Source: Alphaproteobacteria bacterium HGW-Alphaproteobacteria-7
GTDB taxonomy: Bacteria; Pseudomonadota; Alphaproteobacteria; Sphingomonadales; Sphingomonadaceae
NCBI GenBank assembly: GCA_002842735.1
Contig: PHEB01000025.1
Span: forward strand, 1 to 41,715
Length of the DNA stretch: 41,715 nt
Reading direction: 5' to 3'
The notes below the pieces were generated by a model. The model did no database searches. It had not been told where the DNA came from and worked only from the letters and a program-made list of their open reading frames with translations. The position numbers were made by a program, and so were the translations under genes. Positions 24,603 to 33,675 of this stretch are shown here, one piece after another (the first letter of the stretch is position 1; the number at the start of each line of letters is the position of its first letter).

Positions 24603-25699
24603 GCCGGCTCTCCGCACAGGGTGCGCAATGCGGCGATGACGCCAGTCATGGCGTCCGCCGTGCCGATGGTGATGCGCAGCGCGTCCGGCAGGCCCTGCCC
24701 GGGCAAATGCCGCACCGCATATCCCGCATCGGCCAGCGCGGTGAGCGCGGCTGCGGCGGTCACGTCACCGCCAAAATGCACCAGCACGAAATTGGCCTCG
24801 CTGGGGGAGGTGGTCAGGCCGTGATTACCCAGCGCGGCGATGGCATCGCAAAACCGCGCGCGTTCCGCCTCATTGTGGGCGCGACTGGCGGCGACGAAAT
24901 CCTGATCGCCGAGCGCCGCAATCGCTGCCTTTTGCCCGCTGGTGGAAACGTTGAACGCCCCGCGCAGCCGGTTGATGAAGTCGATCAGTTCCGGCGCGCC
25001 GGTCGCCCAGCCCACGCGTTCCGATGCAAGCCCGTAAGCCTTGGAAAATGTCCGGGTGACCAGCACGTTGTCATACGCTGCCGCCAGATCAAATGCCGCG
25101 TGCTGATGTGCGGGATCGACATATTCGGCGTAGGCCTCGTCCACCACCAACAGCACCTGCGGCGGCAGGCCCGCGTGCAGCCGCGCCACTTCGGCAGGCG
25201 GCAGGAAGGTGCCAACCGGGTTGTTGGGATTGTCGAGCAGCACGACTTTGGTGTTCGGCGTGACGGCGGCGATCAGATTGTCGACCGATGCGGCATAGGC
25301 TGCATCATCCGCAAACACCGGAACCGCGCCGACCCGGTGCGCGAGCAGCGGGTAGAGCGAGAAGGAATAGCGCGAAAACACCACCTCATCCCCCGGCCCG
25401 GCCACCGCCTGCACCGCGCATTGCAGCAATTCGCCCGAACCCGCGCCGCATACGATCCGGTCGGCATCAAGCCCGTGCAGCGCCGCGATGGTTTCGCGCA
25501 GCGCCCGCGCATCCGGATCAGGGTAGTCGGCGGCGATATGCGGCATTGCCAGCGCCGCCAGCGCCGCCGGGCTGGAGCCAAGCGGGTTTTCATTGGCCGA
25601 CAGCTTGACCAGCGGCGCGCCGCTGGCCGAGTGCGATGCGCCCGGTTGATAGGCGTGGATCTGGGCGATCCAGGGTTTGGGCTGAGGTTTGGTTGTCAT
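24599..25699 (-). CDS. hisC: Histidinol-phosphate / aromatic aminotransferase
   Basis: A 366-residue PLP-dependent class I/II aminotransferase. KLSANENPLGSSP opens the fold, LLDNPNNPVGTF and VVDEAYAEYV are the PLP-contact blocks, and the Schiff-base lysine is Lys220 in TRTFSKAYGLASERVGW, the HisC signature. The C-terminal LPDALRITIGT is typical. ATG 25699 is preferred over the longer frame from 25735 because family similarity begins with PKPWIAQIHAYQPG. It acts in histidine synthesis, and its coupling to tyrC suggests a role in aromatic transamination as well. Confidence 0.92.
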   Translation of the reverse strand: MTTKPQPKPWIAQIHAYQPGASHSASGAPLVKLSANENPLGSSPAALAALAMPHIAADYPDPDARALRETIAALHGLDADRIVCGAGSGELLQCAVQAVAGPGDEVVFSRYSFSLYPLLAHRVGAVPVFADDAAYAASVDNLIAAVTPNTKVVLLDNPNNPVGTFLPPAEVARLHAGLPPQVLLVVDEAYAEYVDPAHQHAAFDLAAAYDNVLVTRTFSKAYGLASERVGWATGAPELIDFINRLRGAFNVSTSGQKAAIAALGDQDFVAASRAHNEAERARFCDAIAALGNHGLTTSPSEANFVLVHFGGDVTAAAALTALADAGYAVRHLPGQGLPDALRITIGTADAMTGVIAALRTLCGEPA

Positions 25700-25724
25700 C
25701 GCAAGCCCGATTAAAGAAAAACAG

Positions 25725-25804
25725 CCCTTCGACAAGCTCAGGGTGAGCGGTTATGGGGCTAACCTCAAAATTAATCCGCTCGTGCTGAGCTTGTCGAAGC
25801 ACTG
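25725..25804. repeat. REP-like inverted pair between hisC and metX
   Basis: CCCTTCGACAAGCTCAGGGT (25725-25744, continuing GAGCGG) faces an inverse copy around 25776-25804 that reads GCTTCGACAAGCTCAGCACG on the minus strand. The core CTTCGACAAGCTCAG is identical in both. Each unit contains its own short palindrome (CCCT...AGGG; GTGC...GCAC). I know this CTTCGACAAGCTCAG motif as a very abundant intergenic repeat in sphingomonad genomes, arranged as such inverted pairs. It lies in the divergent hisC/metX intergenic region, so both promoters must lie around it. Confidence 0.82.
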
Positions 25805-25827
25805 CCCCTTGTTCGGTTAAGTGCCAC

Positions 25828-26919
25828 GTGTTGAACCCTTCGTCCGTCTTTCAGATCCCTTACCCCCTGCCGCTCGATAGCGGGCAGGCGCTCGATGGCG
25901 CGCAGATTGCCTATCAGACCTATGGCACGCTTGCGCCCGATGGATCGAACGCGGTGCTGGTGTGCCATGCGTTGACCGGGGATCAATATCTTGCCAGCGC
26001 GCACCCGATCACCGGCAAACCGGGGTGGTGGGAACGCATGGTCGGCCCCGGCAAGCCGATCGATACCAACCGCCATTTCGTGATCTGCGCCAATGTGATC
26101 GGTTCCTGCATGGGATCAACCGGCCCTTCCAGCATCGCGCCCGATGGGCAACCCTATGCGATGCGTTTCCCCGTCATCACCATTCGCGACATGGTGCGCG
26201 GGCTGGTGGCGCTGCTCGATGGGTTGGGGATCGACCAACTCCACGCCGTGGTGGGCGGATCGATGGGCGGGATGCAGGCATTGAGCCTCGCCGCCAACTG
26301 GCCGGCACGCGCAGCGCGGGTGCTGGTGCTGGCGTCAACCGCCCGCCATTCGGCGCAGAATATCGCGTTTCACGAGGTTGGGCGTCAGGCGATCATGGCC
26401 GACCCGGCCTGGGCGGGCGGGGATTACTACGCCAGCGAGGCGCGGCCCGACAATGGCCTCGCCGTCGCCAGGATGGCGGCGCATATCACCTACCTGTCCG
26501 AAGCCGGGCTGACCGAAAAGTTCGGGCGGCGCTTGCAGGATCGTGAGGCCAAGGGTTTCGGCTTTGATGCCGAATTCCAGGTCGAAAGCTATCTGCGCTA
26601 TCAGGGCAGCGGGTTTACCCGGCGGTTCGATGCCAATTCCTATCTCTACATCACCCGCGCGATGGATTATTTCGATCTGGCCGAGGAACATGGGGGCAAG
26701 CTCGCCAATGCCTTTGCGGGGACGCAGGCGCGCTTTTGCCTGATCAGCTTTGATACCGACTGGCTGTATCCCACTGCGGAAAGCCGCCATATCGTCCACG
26801 CGCTCAATGCCGCGGGCGCGAAGGTCAGCTTTGTCGAACTTAGCGCAGCCCATGGGCACGACAGTTTCCTGCTCCCCCACGATCAGTGCGATCGGGTGGT
26901 TAAGGGATTCATCGAATGA
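25828..26919 (+). CDS. metX: Homoserine O-acyltransferase MetX
   Basis: A 363-residue alpha/beta-hydrolase-fold enzyme that acylates homoserine (acetyl-CoA or succinyl-CoA) in the first committed step of methionine synthesis. The nucleophile is Ser145 in [10 protein letters not shown]. The acid and base are in [12 protein letters not shown] and [11 protein letters not shown]. The family block [22 protein letters not shown] (split: [20 protein letters not shown]) is intact. The start is GTG 25828 or TTG 25831; no strong ribosome-binding site helps to decide. It overlaps metW by four bases, the widely conserved metX-metW pair. Acyl-donor choice cannot be read safely by eye. Confidence 0.93.
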   Translation: MLNPSSVFQIPYPLPLDSGQALDGAQIAYQTYGTLAPDGSNAVLVCHALTGDQYLASAHPITGKPGWWERMVGPGKPIDTNRHFVICANVIGSCMGSTGPSSIAPDGQPYAMRFPVITIRDMVRGLVALLDGLGIDQLHAVVGGSMGGMQALSLAANWPARAARVLVLASTARHSAQNIAFHEVGRQAIMADPAWAGGDYYASEARPDNGLAVARMAAHITYLSEAGLTEKFGRRLQDREAKGFGFDAEFQVESYLRYQGSGFTRRFDANSYLYITRAMDYFDLAEEHGGKLANAFAGTQARFCLISFDTDWLYPTAESRHIVHALNAAGAKVSFVELSAAHGHDSFLLPHDQCDRVVKGFIE

Positions 26920-27503
26920 CGCTCCGCCCCGATCTGGCCGCTATTGCCGCGCACGTTGCTCCCGGTAGCCGGGTGCTCGATATCGGCTGCGGCGACGGCG
27001 CGTTGATGGCGGAACTGGAAAGCGTCAGCGGATGCGATGCGCGCGGGATGGAGCTTGACGGCGCGCTGGTGGAACGCTGCGTTTCGCGCGGGCTATCGGT
27101 GGTGCAGGGCGATGCCAATGTCGATCTGGCCGAATATCCCGACAAGGCGTTTGATTACGCAATTCTCAGCCAGACGTTGCAAACCGCGACCCGGCCTGAT
27201 CTGATCCTGGATGAACTGCTGCGGGTGGGCCGCCGCGCGTTCGTTTCATTCCCCAACTTTGCCCATTGGCGCACCCGCGCGGCGCTGATGTTCGGCGGGC
27301 GGATGCCGGTGACCCGTGCGCTGCCAGTGAGTTGGTATGAAACGCAGAACATCCACCATGTGACGGTGGAGGATTTCCGCGATCTGGCGCGGAAAAAAGG
27401 CGCGAGGATCGAACGCGCGTGGTTTTTTGCCAATGAAAGCGAAATCGGCGCGCCAGCAGCGAACTGGCGCGCCGAATTCGCGGTGTTTGAATTGAGTAGG
27501 TAG
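26916..27503 (+). CDS. metW: MetW, methionine-biosynthesis methyltransferase-like partner of MetX
   Basis: A 195-residue SAM-methyltransferase-fold protein with the motif I block [45 protein letters not shown] and [10 protein letters not shown], all typical of MetW. MetW is required with MetX for homoserine acylation in several proteobacteria. It overlaps metX (ATGA). The stop is followed by a T-rich stretch and the long inverted repeat at 27537. Confidence 0.92.
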   Translation: MTLRPDLAAIAAHVAPGSRVLDIGCGDGALMAELESVSGCDARGMELDGALVERCVSRGLSVVQGDANVDLAEYPDKAFDYAILSQTLQTATRPDLILDELLRVGRRAFVSFPNFAHWRTRAALMFGGRMPVTRALPVSWYETQNIHHVTVEDFRDLARKKGARIERAWFFANESEIGAPAANWRAEFAVFELSR

Positions 27504-27536
27504 ATTTTTGCTTTTCGGTCACGCTATCGCGCGACG

Positions 27537-27613
27537 CACCCGCCCCGCCTCCCCACCCGGCCACCAATGACACCATCATGCTATGGTGGCCGGGTGGGGA
27601 GGCGGGGCGGGTG
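27537..27613. repeat. Perfect 30-bp inverted repeat, 17-nt loop
   Basis: Arm 27537-27566 (starting CACCCGCCCCGCC) and arm 27584-27613 (ending GGCGGGGCGGGTG) are exact reverse complements over all 30 bases. The loop (27567-27583) contains CACCAT, which could also pair with ATGGTG in the right arm, an alternative fold. It sits midway between the convergent metW and VOC genes, 33 bases from each stop. It could be a bidirectional terminator, but there is no T-run directly after either arm and the stem is far longer than usual. A mobile palindromic unit is the alternative. Confidence 0.93.
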
Positions 27614-27618
27614 GTCTG

Positions 27619-27640
27619 AGGGGTCACGTCAGTGACCCCT
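27619..27640. terminator. Likely terminator hairpin for the VOC gene (and read-through from metW)
   Basis: AGGGGTCAC (27619-27627), loop GTCA, GTGACCCCT (27632-27640) make a 9-bp perfect stem just past the stop of the minus-strand VOC gene at 27646. The following T-run is weak on both strands. Together with the larger inverted repeat next to it, it separates the two convergent genes. Confidence 0.55.
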
Positions 27641-27645
27641 TCACA

Positions 27646-28035
27646 TCAAACACGGTGCAACATACACAGCTTGTGCCCGTCGAGATCAAGCACATAGCCG
27701 AGGTTCATCGTACCCATCGCACCGACGCGCGGGCCCGGCGGGTCTTCGATCGACTTGCCACCCGCTGCAACGGCGGCATCGTGGAAGGCCTTTACCTGCT
27801 CCAGACTGTCGCAGGCAAAACCGATGGTCGATCCGTTGGAGACGCAGGCCGGGGCATCGTTGATTGGCTGGCTGATCGAGAACATCCCGCCATTGTGCAT
27901 CCAGAACGCGCGCTTGTGCCCGGTGGCGGCGACGTTGACCATTCCCGGCCCCGCGCCGAGCGTGGCCAGCACGGCATCGTAGAACGCCTTGGCACGGTCA
28001 AAATCATTGGTGCCAACCATTATGTGACTGAACAT
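27646..28035 (-). CDS. VOC-family (glyoxalase/bleomycin-resistance fold) protein
   Basis: A 129-residue single VOC domain. MFSHIMVGTNDFDRAKAFYD at the start and MGTMNLGYVLDLDGHKLCML at the end are typical of glyoxalase-I-like small proteins. The metal-ligand candidates are His4 and the C-terminal D-x-D-G-H-K-L region. ATG 28035 is preferred to the upstream start at 28062 because GGAGACT lies just before it and the fold begins there. Such proteins range from lactoylglutathione lyases to resistance proteins; the substrate is unknown. Confidence 0.86.
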   Translation of the reverse strand: MFSHIMVGTNDFDRAKAFYDAVLATLGAGPGMVNVAATGHKRAFWMHNGGMFSISQPINDAPACVSNGSTIGFACDSLEQVKAFHDAAVAAGGKSIEDPPGPRVGAMGTMNLGYVLDLDGHKLCMLHRV

Positions 28036-28145
28036 ATTTTGGAGTCTCCTCTTATAAGACAAGTTGCGGATTAGGACGGATTTACGCTTGCGGCAATGCG
28101 GATTTCGGTAGCGTCAGGTTCATATCGGGGTGCATAGGGTGGCCT

Positions 28146-28493
28146 ATGCTCACTTCGTTTTTCGCCGCCGCGCTTATGCTGCAGGCCGCCCCCACCCAAA
28201 CCACCGTCCTTTCTCAGGAAAACCGCGCGCTGCTGCGCTGCGCTGCGGCTTTTGCGATTGTGGCGAACGGGCAGGCGAACAGCGATGCGGCGGCGCGGCA
28301 ATGGCCCGATCTGAGCACGCGGGGCCGCGAATTCTTCGTGCTGACAATGGCGCAGCTGATGGATGCCAGCGGGCTGGATCGTGCCGGGATCACTCAGCTT
28401 GCCAGTGACGAGGCGCAGGCGCTGATCGCCAATGATGAAGTGCACAAGATCATGCCGACCTGCCTGCTGATGCTGGAATCCTCTGGCGTCTGA
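28146..28493 (+). CDS. Small secreted protein of unknown function
   Basis: A 115-residue protein with a signal peptide-like start (LTSFFAAALMLQAAPTQ, cleavage probably after AAA/QAA near 15). The mature part is about 100 residues, helical in character, with two cysteines (one near 32 in LLRCAAAF, one near 106 in MPTCLLML) that could form a disulphide in the periplasm. I do not recognise a named family. It stands alone, divergent from the VOC gene with about 110 bases between starts. Confidence 0.72.
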   Translation: MLTSFFAAALMLQAAPTQTTVLSQENRALLRCAAAFAIVANGQANSDAAARQWPDLSTRGREFFVLTMAQLMDASGLDRAGITQLASDEAQALIANDEVHKIMPTCLLMLESSGV

Positions 28494-28560
28494 TTACTCC
28501 CCCGATACCGGGCGTGGGGCATGGATTTGCGTTAAAAATTGCGGCAAGGAACGCGGCACC

Positions 28561-29229
28561 ATGTGGCTCCTCTATCAATTCCCGCTGTGCCCTTTCAGTC
28601 GCAAGATCCGTCTGCTGCTGAGCGAAAAGAACGTCGCCTATGATCTGGTGCGCGAAGATCCTTGGTCGGCATCGGACATGTTCTTCAACCTGAACCCGGC
28701 TGGACGCACGCCGGTGATCGTCAATCGGGACAAGAACATCATCATCCCCGACAGCCGGGCGATTGCCGAATATTTCGAAGAGGTGGTCGAACGCAGCCCG
28801 ATGATCAACGGCTCGGCCGCGCAGCGCGCCGAAATCCGCCGTTTGGTGGCGCTGTTTGACGAGAGCTTCTACGCCGATGTCACCGCGCCGCTGCTGTCAG
28901 AACGGATGAGGAAGCGCATCTTGCGCCAGCCGCCCGATAGCGGTGCGTTGCGCAATGCGATGAAGCTGGCCCACGGGCATCTGGATTACCTCGACTGGCT
29001 GATCGACAACCGGCCGTGGGTGGCGGGTTCGACCATGAGCCTGGCTGATCTGGCCGCTGCCGCGCAGATTTCGGTCGCGGATTACCTTGGCGGGATCGAC
29101 TGGACGGGCCACGAACAATCGCGCGGCTGGTATGCGGTGTTCAAAAGCCGCCCGAGCTTCCGCCCGCTGCTGACAGAGCGGATGGACGCGATCAAACCGC
29201 CGCCGCATTATGCGCAGTTGGATGGGTGA
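28561..29229 (+). CDS. Glutathione S-transferase-fold protein, FzlA-like
   Basis: A 222-residue GST-fold protein. The thioredoxin-like N-terminal domain opens [20 protein letters not shown], with [11 protein letters not shown] (cis-Pro loop) and [14 protein letters not shown]. The helical C-terminal domain contains [20 protein letters not shown], the GST N-capping box. The short tail [12 protein letters not shown], the CPFSRK start and the overall length recall FzlA, the GST-like FtsZ-binding division protein conserved in alphaproteobacteria. That is a resemblance I judge by eye, not a proven orthology. AAGGA precedes the start. It is followed 19 bases later by msrB and is probably cotranscribed with it. 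Confidence 0.82.
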   Translation: MWLLYQFPLCPFSRKIRLLLSEKNVAYDLVREDPWSASDMFFNLNPAGRTPVIVNRDKNIIIPDSRAIAEYFEEVVERSPMINGSAAQRAEIRRLVALFDESFYADVTAPLLSERMRKRILRQPPDSGALRNAMKLAHGHLDYLDWLIDNRPWVAGSTMSLADLAAAAQISVADYLGGIDWTGHEQSRGWYAVFKSRPSFRPLLTERMDAIKPPPHYAQLDG

Positions 29230-29248
29230 GCTATCAAGAGGTGCCGTT

Positions 29249-29656
29249 ATGATTGACGATCCCCGCAGCCTGACCGATGCCGAATGGCGCGAAAAGCTTT
29301 CGCCGGTGCAGTATCATGTGCTGCGCGAAGCGGGCACCGAACGCGCCTTCACCGGCGAATATGACAAGTTTTACGACGAAGGCGAATATCATTGCGCCGC
29401 CTGCGGCACGCAGCTGTTCTACAGCACCGCCAAATACAATTCCGGCTGCGGCTGGCCCGCCTTTACTCAGCCCGCCGATGGCGAGGTGGTTGAGGAGCAC
29501 CGCGACACCGCCTACGGCATGATCCGCACCGAAGTGCGCTGCGGCAAGTGCGGCGGGCATCTGGGTCATGTCTTTCCCGATGGGCCGCCGCAGCAGGGCG
29601 GGCTGCGGTATTGCATCAACTCCGCCGCGCTGATTTTTACCCCGGCAGAGGACTGA
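29249..29656 (+). CDS. msrB: Peptide-methionine (R)-S-oxide reductase MsrB
   Basis: A 135-residue MsrB that reduces the R form of methionine sulfoxide in oxidised proteins. Zinc ligands are Cys49-x2-Cys52 (CAAC) and Cys98-x2-Cys101 (CGKC). The catalytic cysteine is Cys122 in [10 protein letters not shown]. The GCGWPAF and GHVFPDGP blocks are standard. ATG 29249 is chosen over the frame-open 29210 because AAGAGG lies upstream and homology starts with [19 protein letters not shown]. The second resolving-cysteine position in GCGWP (Cys67) is present. Confidence 0.95.
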   Translation: MIDDPRSLTDAEWREKLSPVQYHVLREAGTERAFTGEYDKFYDEGEYHCAACGTQLFYSTAKYNSGCGWPAFTQPADGEVVEEHRDTAYGMIRTEVRCGKCGGHLGHVFPDGPPQQGGLRYCINSAALIFTPAED

Positions 29657-29772
29657 GGCGCGGCCGCAGCGGGGGAGAGGTGAGAGCGTGCGGGTTCACC
29701 CCCGGTTACAATTTGCCTATGCAAGGGGCGCGTTTCCGCCCCTGACCGGTGGGCATTAAATGGGCACAGGCC

Positions 29773-31908
29773 ATGTCAAAAAGGGGTGAGCGATTGCAGA
29801 ACAAGGGCGCGCGCGGACAGCGCCGGGCGGCGGCGCAGCGGTCGGCACCCTCGGCAGCCCGCAGGCCGGACAATGCGCAGCCTTCGCGTCTGCGCCGCTG
29901 GTTCAAACGCGGGATGCTGTGGGGCGGCGCGCTGGCGTTGCTGGGGCTGGTGTTTCTCGCCTTTGCTGTCGGGTTCGCGGCGCAATCGCTGCCGAGCTAT
30001 GCCGCGCTCAAGGCAACCCAGCCGGGGCAGACCATTGTCGTGCGCGCGCGCGACGGGCGCGAACTGGTCGAAATTGGCCCGAGCTTCGGCGAATGGCTCG
30101 ATTACCACGAGATTCCCGAAAACATGACCAATGCGATGATCGCGGTCGAGGACAAGCGGTTCCATTCGCATCTCGGGGTTGACCCGGTGCGCCTGACCGG
30201 CGCGCTGATCGAAGGCGTCACCGGATCGCGCGCGCGGCTGGGCGGCACCTCGACAATTTCGCAGCAGCTGGCGCGCAACCTGTTCCTCAACAACAACCGG
30301 TCATTCGACCGCAAGGCGCGCGAAGCGGTGCTGGCGATGGCGCTCGAATGGAAATTCTCCAAACAGCAAATTCTCGAACTCTATCTCAACAAAGTCTATT
30401 TCGGCGGCGGAGCCTATGGGATCGACAGCGCCAGCCGCAAGTTCTTCAGCCACCCGGCCACCGAACTGAGCGTTGCCGAAGCCGCGATCATCGCCGGATT
30501 GGTCAAAGCGCCGAGCCATTATTCCCCCACCGCCGATGTTCAGGCCGCGGTTGACCGCGCGCAGGTGGTGCTTCGGCTAATGCGCGAACAGGGCTATATC
30601 ACCCCCGATCAGGCCAGGGTCGATGTCAGCGCGGTGCAGCTGAAACAGCAGGCGGGGCAGAATTCGGTGCGCTATTTCACCGATTGGGTGCTGCCGCAGC
30701 TCGATATCATCCTGCCCGAAACCTACGAACCGATTGAGGTGTGGACCACGCTCGACATCGGAATGCAGCGCGCTGCGACCGCCGCGATCGAAGCCAACAC
30801 GCCCAGCGGCGCGCAAGGCGCATTGGTCAGCCTTGACCGCGACGGAGCGATCCTCGCGCTGGTCGGCGGCACCGATTACGTTGCCAGCAATTTCAACCGC
30901 GCCACCACCGCGATGCGCCAGCCCGGGTCGGCGTGGAAGCTGTTTGTCTATCTCGCTGCGCTGGAAGCGGGCTACACGCCGGAAGACAAGGTGGTCGATA
31001 CGCCGGTGACTATTGACGGGTGGAGCCCGCGCAATTCGAACGGGCGCAATGTCGGCGAAACCGATCTGCGCACTGCGTTTGCCTTTTCGATCAACACCGT
31101 CGCAGCCCAGTTGGGCAATGAAGTCGGGTTTGGCACGGTTGCGTCGATGGCGCGGCGGTTCGGGATCAGCTCGGATGTGGCGACTTACCCCTCGATGGTG
31201 CTGGGATCATCCGAAGTGCGCGTGATCGAAATGACGCAGGCCTTCGCCGGGATCTCTGCCAAGGGCGTCGCGGTGCAGCCCTATGGCATCACCAAGGTCA
31301 CAGGCGCGAGCGGCGATGTGCTGTATCGCCGCGAGGAACCGCGCAAGGTGCAGCAGGTGCCCGATTACGTGGTCGCCGGGGCGACCGATCTGCTGCAAGC
31401 CGCAGTGCAGACTGGTACCGGCCGTGCGGCACAGATCGGGCGGCCCGTGGCAGGCAAGACCGGCACCACATCATCGAACAAGGATGGCTGGTTCATCGGT
31501 TTTTCCAGCGGAATCACCACCGGCGTATGGATGGGCCGCGATGATGCCAAGCCGGTGGCAGGCCTGCAAGGCGGGCGCGCGCCCGCGCAGGCGTTTGCCG
31601 CCTATATGCGCTATGCCGTCAAGGATCGCCCGGTTGAGGAGTTCGACATCACGCTCGAACTGCCCGAATGGCAGCTCGAACCCGATGAAGAAGCGTTGTT
31701 TGGTGAGCCTGACGATTATTACTACATCGACGAACAGGGCAATCTGGTCGAGCCGGGGCGGCGTGAACCTGTGCCCAGCCCATTCGGGATCGAAGGAGAG
31801 CGCGGGCCTGCTGCACCCCCGGCGGCCAGCCAGGATTTCCTTGAAGAAGCCACCGGCGGCGAAATCCCACGCCCACCAACCCCGCGCCGTCCGCCGCCTG
31901 AGTTATGA
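29773..31908 (+). CDS. mrcA: Penicillin-binding protein 1A, bifunctional peptidoglycan synthase
   Basis: A 711-residue class A penicillin-binding protein that polymerises and cross-links peptidoglycan in the periplasm. A basic cytoplasmic tail precedes one membrane helix (about 46-70). The GT51 transglycosylase shows VEDKRFHSHLGVDPVR (catalytic Glu126) and GGTSTISQQLARNLFL. The transpeptidase motifs are Ser386-Ala-Trp-Lys389, Ser439-Ile-Asn and Lys562-Thr-Gly (GKTGTTSSNKDGWFIGFS). A low-complexity Pro/Glu-rich C-terminal tail follows about residue 635. ATG 29773 is taken as start; the frame is open to a GTG at 29749. It lacks the extra OB-like insert of long enterobacterial PBP1A and fits the shorter alphaproteobacterial form. 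Confidence 0.93.
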   Translation: MSKRGERLQNKGARGQRRAAAQRSAPSAARRPDNAQPSRLRRWFKRGMLWGGALALLGLVFLAFAVGFAAQSLPSYAALKATQPGQTIVVRARDGRELVEIGPSFGEWLDYHEIPENMTNAMIAVEDKRFHSHLGVDPVRLTGALIEGVTGSRARLGGTSTISQQLARNLFLNNNRSFDRKAREAVLAMALEWKFSKQQILELYLNKVYFGGGAYGIDSASRKFFSHPATELSVAEAAIIAGLVKAPSHYSPTADVQAAVDRAQVVLRLMREQGYITPDQARVDVSAVQLKQQAGQNSVRYFTDWVLPQLDIILPETYEPIEVWTTLDIGMQRAATAAIEANTPSGAQGALVSLDRDGAILALVGGTDYVASNFNRATTAMRQPGSAWKLFVYLAALEAGYTPEDKVVDTPVTIDGWSPRNSNGRNVGETDLRTAFAFSINTVAAQLGNEVGFGTVASMARRFGISSDVATYPSMVLGSSEVRVIEMTQAFAGISAKGVAVQPYGITKVTGASGDVLYRREEPRKVQQVPDYVVAGATDLLQAAVQTGTGRAAQIGRPVAGKTGTTSSNKDGWFIGFSSGITTGVWMGRDDAKPVAGLQGGRAPAQAFAAYMRYAVKDRPVEEFDITLELPEWQLEPDEEALFGEPDDYYYIDEQGNLVEPGRREPVPSPFGIEGERGPAAPPAASQDFLEEATGGEIPRPPTPRRPPPEL

Positions 31909-31916
31909 TAAAAAAA

Positions 31917-31942
31917 GGACGCCGGAATTGCTCCCGGCGCCC
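31917..31942. terminator. Bidirectional terminator between mrcA and degP-like gene
   Basis: GGACGCCGG (31917-31925) and CCGGCGCCC (31934-31942) form a 9-bp stem with one mismatch. It is preceded by a run of A (useful as T-run for the minus-strand gene) and followed by TTTCT on the plus strand. It lies exactly between two convergent stops (31908 and 31967). Confidence 0.8.
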
Positions 31943-31966
31943 TTTCTGGTTTGCGATATCAACCGA

Positions 31967-33499
31967 TCAGCGCAGGCGGATCGGGAAGAACGCCGGAGGC
32001 TGCGTGCGGCGCTGGATGCGTAGCAGGATCGCCTCGCGCTCCTCGGTCGCGGCAGCTTTGACCTGCTCCGCCAGCGCTTCGACAGAGGCAACCGGCTGAT
32101 AATTGGCCGACAGCACGATGTCTCCGCGCCGCAGACCCTTGCGCGCCGCGTCGGCATTGGGATCAACCGCCGCGATCACCACGCCCTGCGTTTCCGCCGG
32201 CACGCCAAGCGAGCGAGCAATCGCTGCGGTCATCGGAATCACCTGCAAACCCAGCTTCTGTTCGATCGTCTCATTCGAGGCGCCCGGTGCCATCGACTCT
32301 TCGGAATCGGGATCGAAAGTCTGGGTTTGCTGCTGCAATTCGGCTTCGCTTGGGCGTTTACCCAGCGTGACGTTGAGTGCGAGGCGCTTGCCATCGCGCA
32401 GCAATTCGACCGGCACCTGCGCACCGGGTTCCATATTGGCGACCAGGAAGGATACCGTCTGTTCCCCGGTCACGTCTTTGCCGTTGACCTTGGTGACGAT
32501 GTCACCGGGCTTCAAACCCGCGCGTGCTGCCGGGCTATCATCCTGCACGGTCTGCACCAATTCGCCGCGCCGCTTGGGCAGGCCGAGAGAGGCGGCGAAG
32601 TCTTCATCAATCGGCTGGAGACCGACGCCGAGATAACCGCGCTGAATTTCGCGCCCGTCGCGCAGTTGCTCGACGATCGGCGCAGCGATTTCAGCGGGGA
32701 TCGCAAAGCCGATGCCCACGCTGCCGCCCGAAGGCGAGAAGATCGCATTATTGATGCCGATCACATTGCCGCGCATGTCGAACAGCGGCCCGCCCGAATT
32801 GCCGCGGTTGATGCTGGCATCGGTCTGGAGATAGCGGTCATAGGCGCCGCCTTGGCCGGTGTTGCGATAGACTGCGGAAATGATCCCGCTGGTCACCGTG
32901 CCGCCAAGGCCGAACGGATTGCCGATTGCCACCACCCAGTCACCCACGCGCGCTGCGCTCGAATCGCCGAAGGTCACGAACGGGAAGGATCGGTTGGCCT
33001 TGATCTTGAGCACCGCGAGATCGGATGCGGCATCGGCGCCGACCAGTTCGGCTTCGTATTCGGTGCCATCGGGCAAGGTAACGGTGATCGATTCGAGCTT
33101 GGCGCGGCTATCGGGCGAGACAACGTGATTATTGGTCACCACAAAGCCATCGGCCGAAATAATGAAGCCCGACCCCAGCGACTGCGCCTCACGCGTTTGC
33201 GGCTGACCGCCGCCGCCCTGACGGCGGCTGAACAGGTCGGCAAAAGGGGTGCCCGCAAACGGGTTATTGGCAACCTCGATCCGCTGGCGGGTGGCAATAT
33301 TGACCACCGCAGGCTGTAATTGCGCGGTGAGATCGGCAAAGCTGACAGGGGCGCCCTCAATCGGCACCACCCGGTCCATCACCGCATCATCATTCTGCGC
33401 CACCTGCGCGCCCAGCGGCGTTCCGGTGATCAGCGAAATGGCAGCGCCGCCGACCAGCAGCGCGCTCGACAGTCCGTATACATAGCGCACGTTCTTCAC
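31967..33499 (-). CDS. degP: DegP/DegQ-type periplasmic serine protease (Do family)
   Basis: A 510-residue HtrA-family protease/chaperone. The N-terminal signal or anchor is about residues 5-30 (VYGLSSALLVGGAAISLITG). The trypsin-like domain has the triad His125 (VTNNHVV), Asp160 (ASDLAVLKI) and Ser235 (RGNSGGPLF). Two PDZ domains follow: about 270-370 (GYLGVGLQPIDEDFA ... GLKPGDIVTKVNGKDV) and about 410-505 (GVVIAAVDPNADAARKGLRR). It degrades or refolds damaged envelope proteins. Downstream on the same strand of hflC, with 177 bases between, it forms the hflK-hflC-degP arrangement common in alphaproteobacteria. Confidence 0.94.
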   Translation of the reverse strand: MKNVRYVYGLSSALLVGGAAISLITGTPLGAQVAQNDDAVMDRVVPIEGAPVSFADLTAQLQPAVVNIATRQRIEVANNPFAGTPFADLFSRRQGGGGQPQTREAQSLGSGFIISADGFVVTNNHVVSPDSRAKLESITVTLPDGTEYEAELVGADAASDLAVLKIKANRSFPFVTFGDSSAARVGDWVVAIGNPFGLGGTVTSGIISAVYRNTGQGGAYDRYLQTDASINRGNSGGPLFDMRGNVIGINNAIFSPSGGSVGIGFAIPAEIAAPIVEQLRDGREIQRGYLGVGLQPIDEDFAASLGLPKRRGELVQTVQDDSPAARAGLKPGDIVTKVNGKDVTGEQTVSFLVANMEPGAQVPVELLRDGKRLALNVTLGKRPSEAELQQQTQTFDPDSEESMAPGASNETIEQKLGLQVIPMTAAIARSLGVPAETQGVVIAAVDPNADAARKGLRRGDIVLSANYQPVASVEALAEQVKAAATEEREAILLRIQRRTQPPAFFPIRLR

Positions 33500-33675
33500 G
33501 TCCTCTTGGTCCTTATCATCAAGCAGGAACGCGCGGGGGCCGCTGCGTTCCTCACACTGTCAACGGGGCCAGCCGAACATCTGGCTGGGTTGCCCCAAAT
33601 GCACCTTTCGGGCCTGAACGCTGATTGAACGCAACATTACATTCAGCGCTCAGGATCATCCCCTGGTCGAACGCG

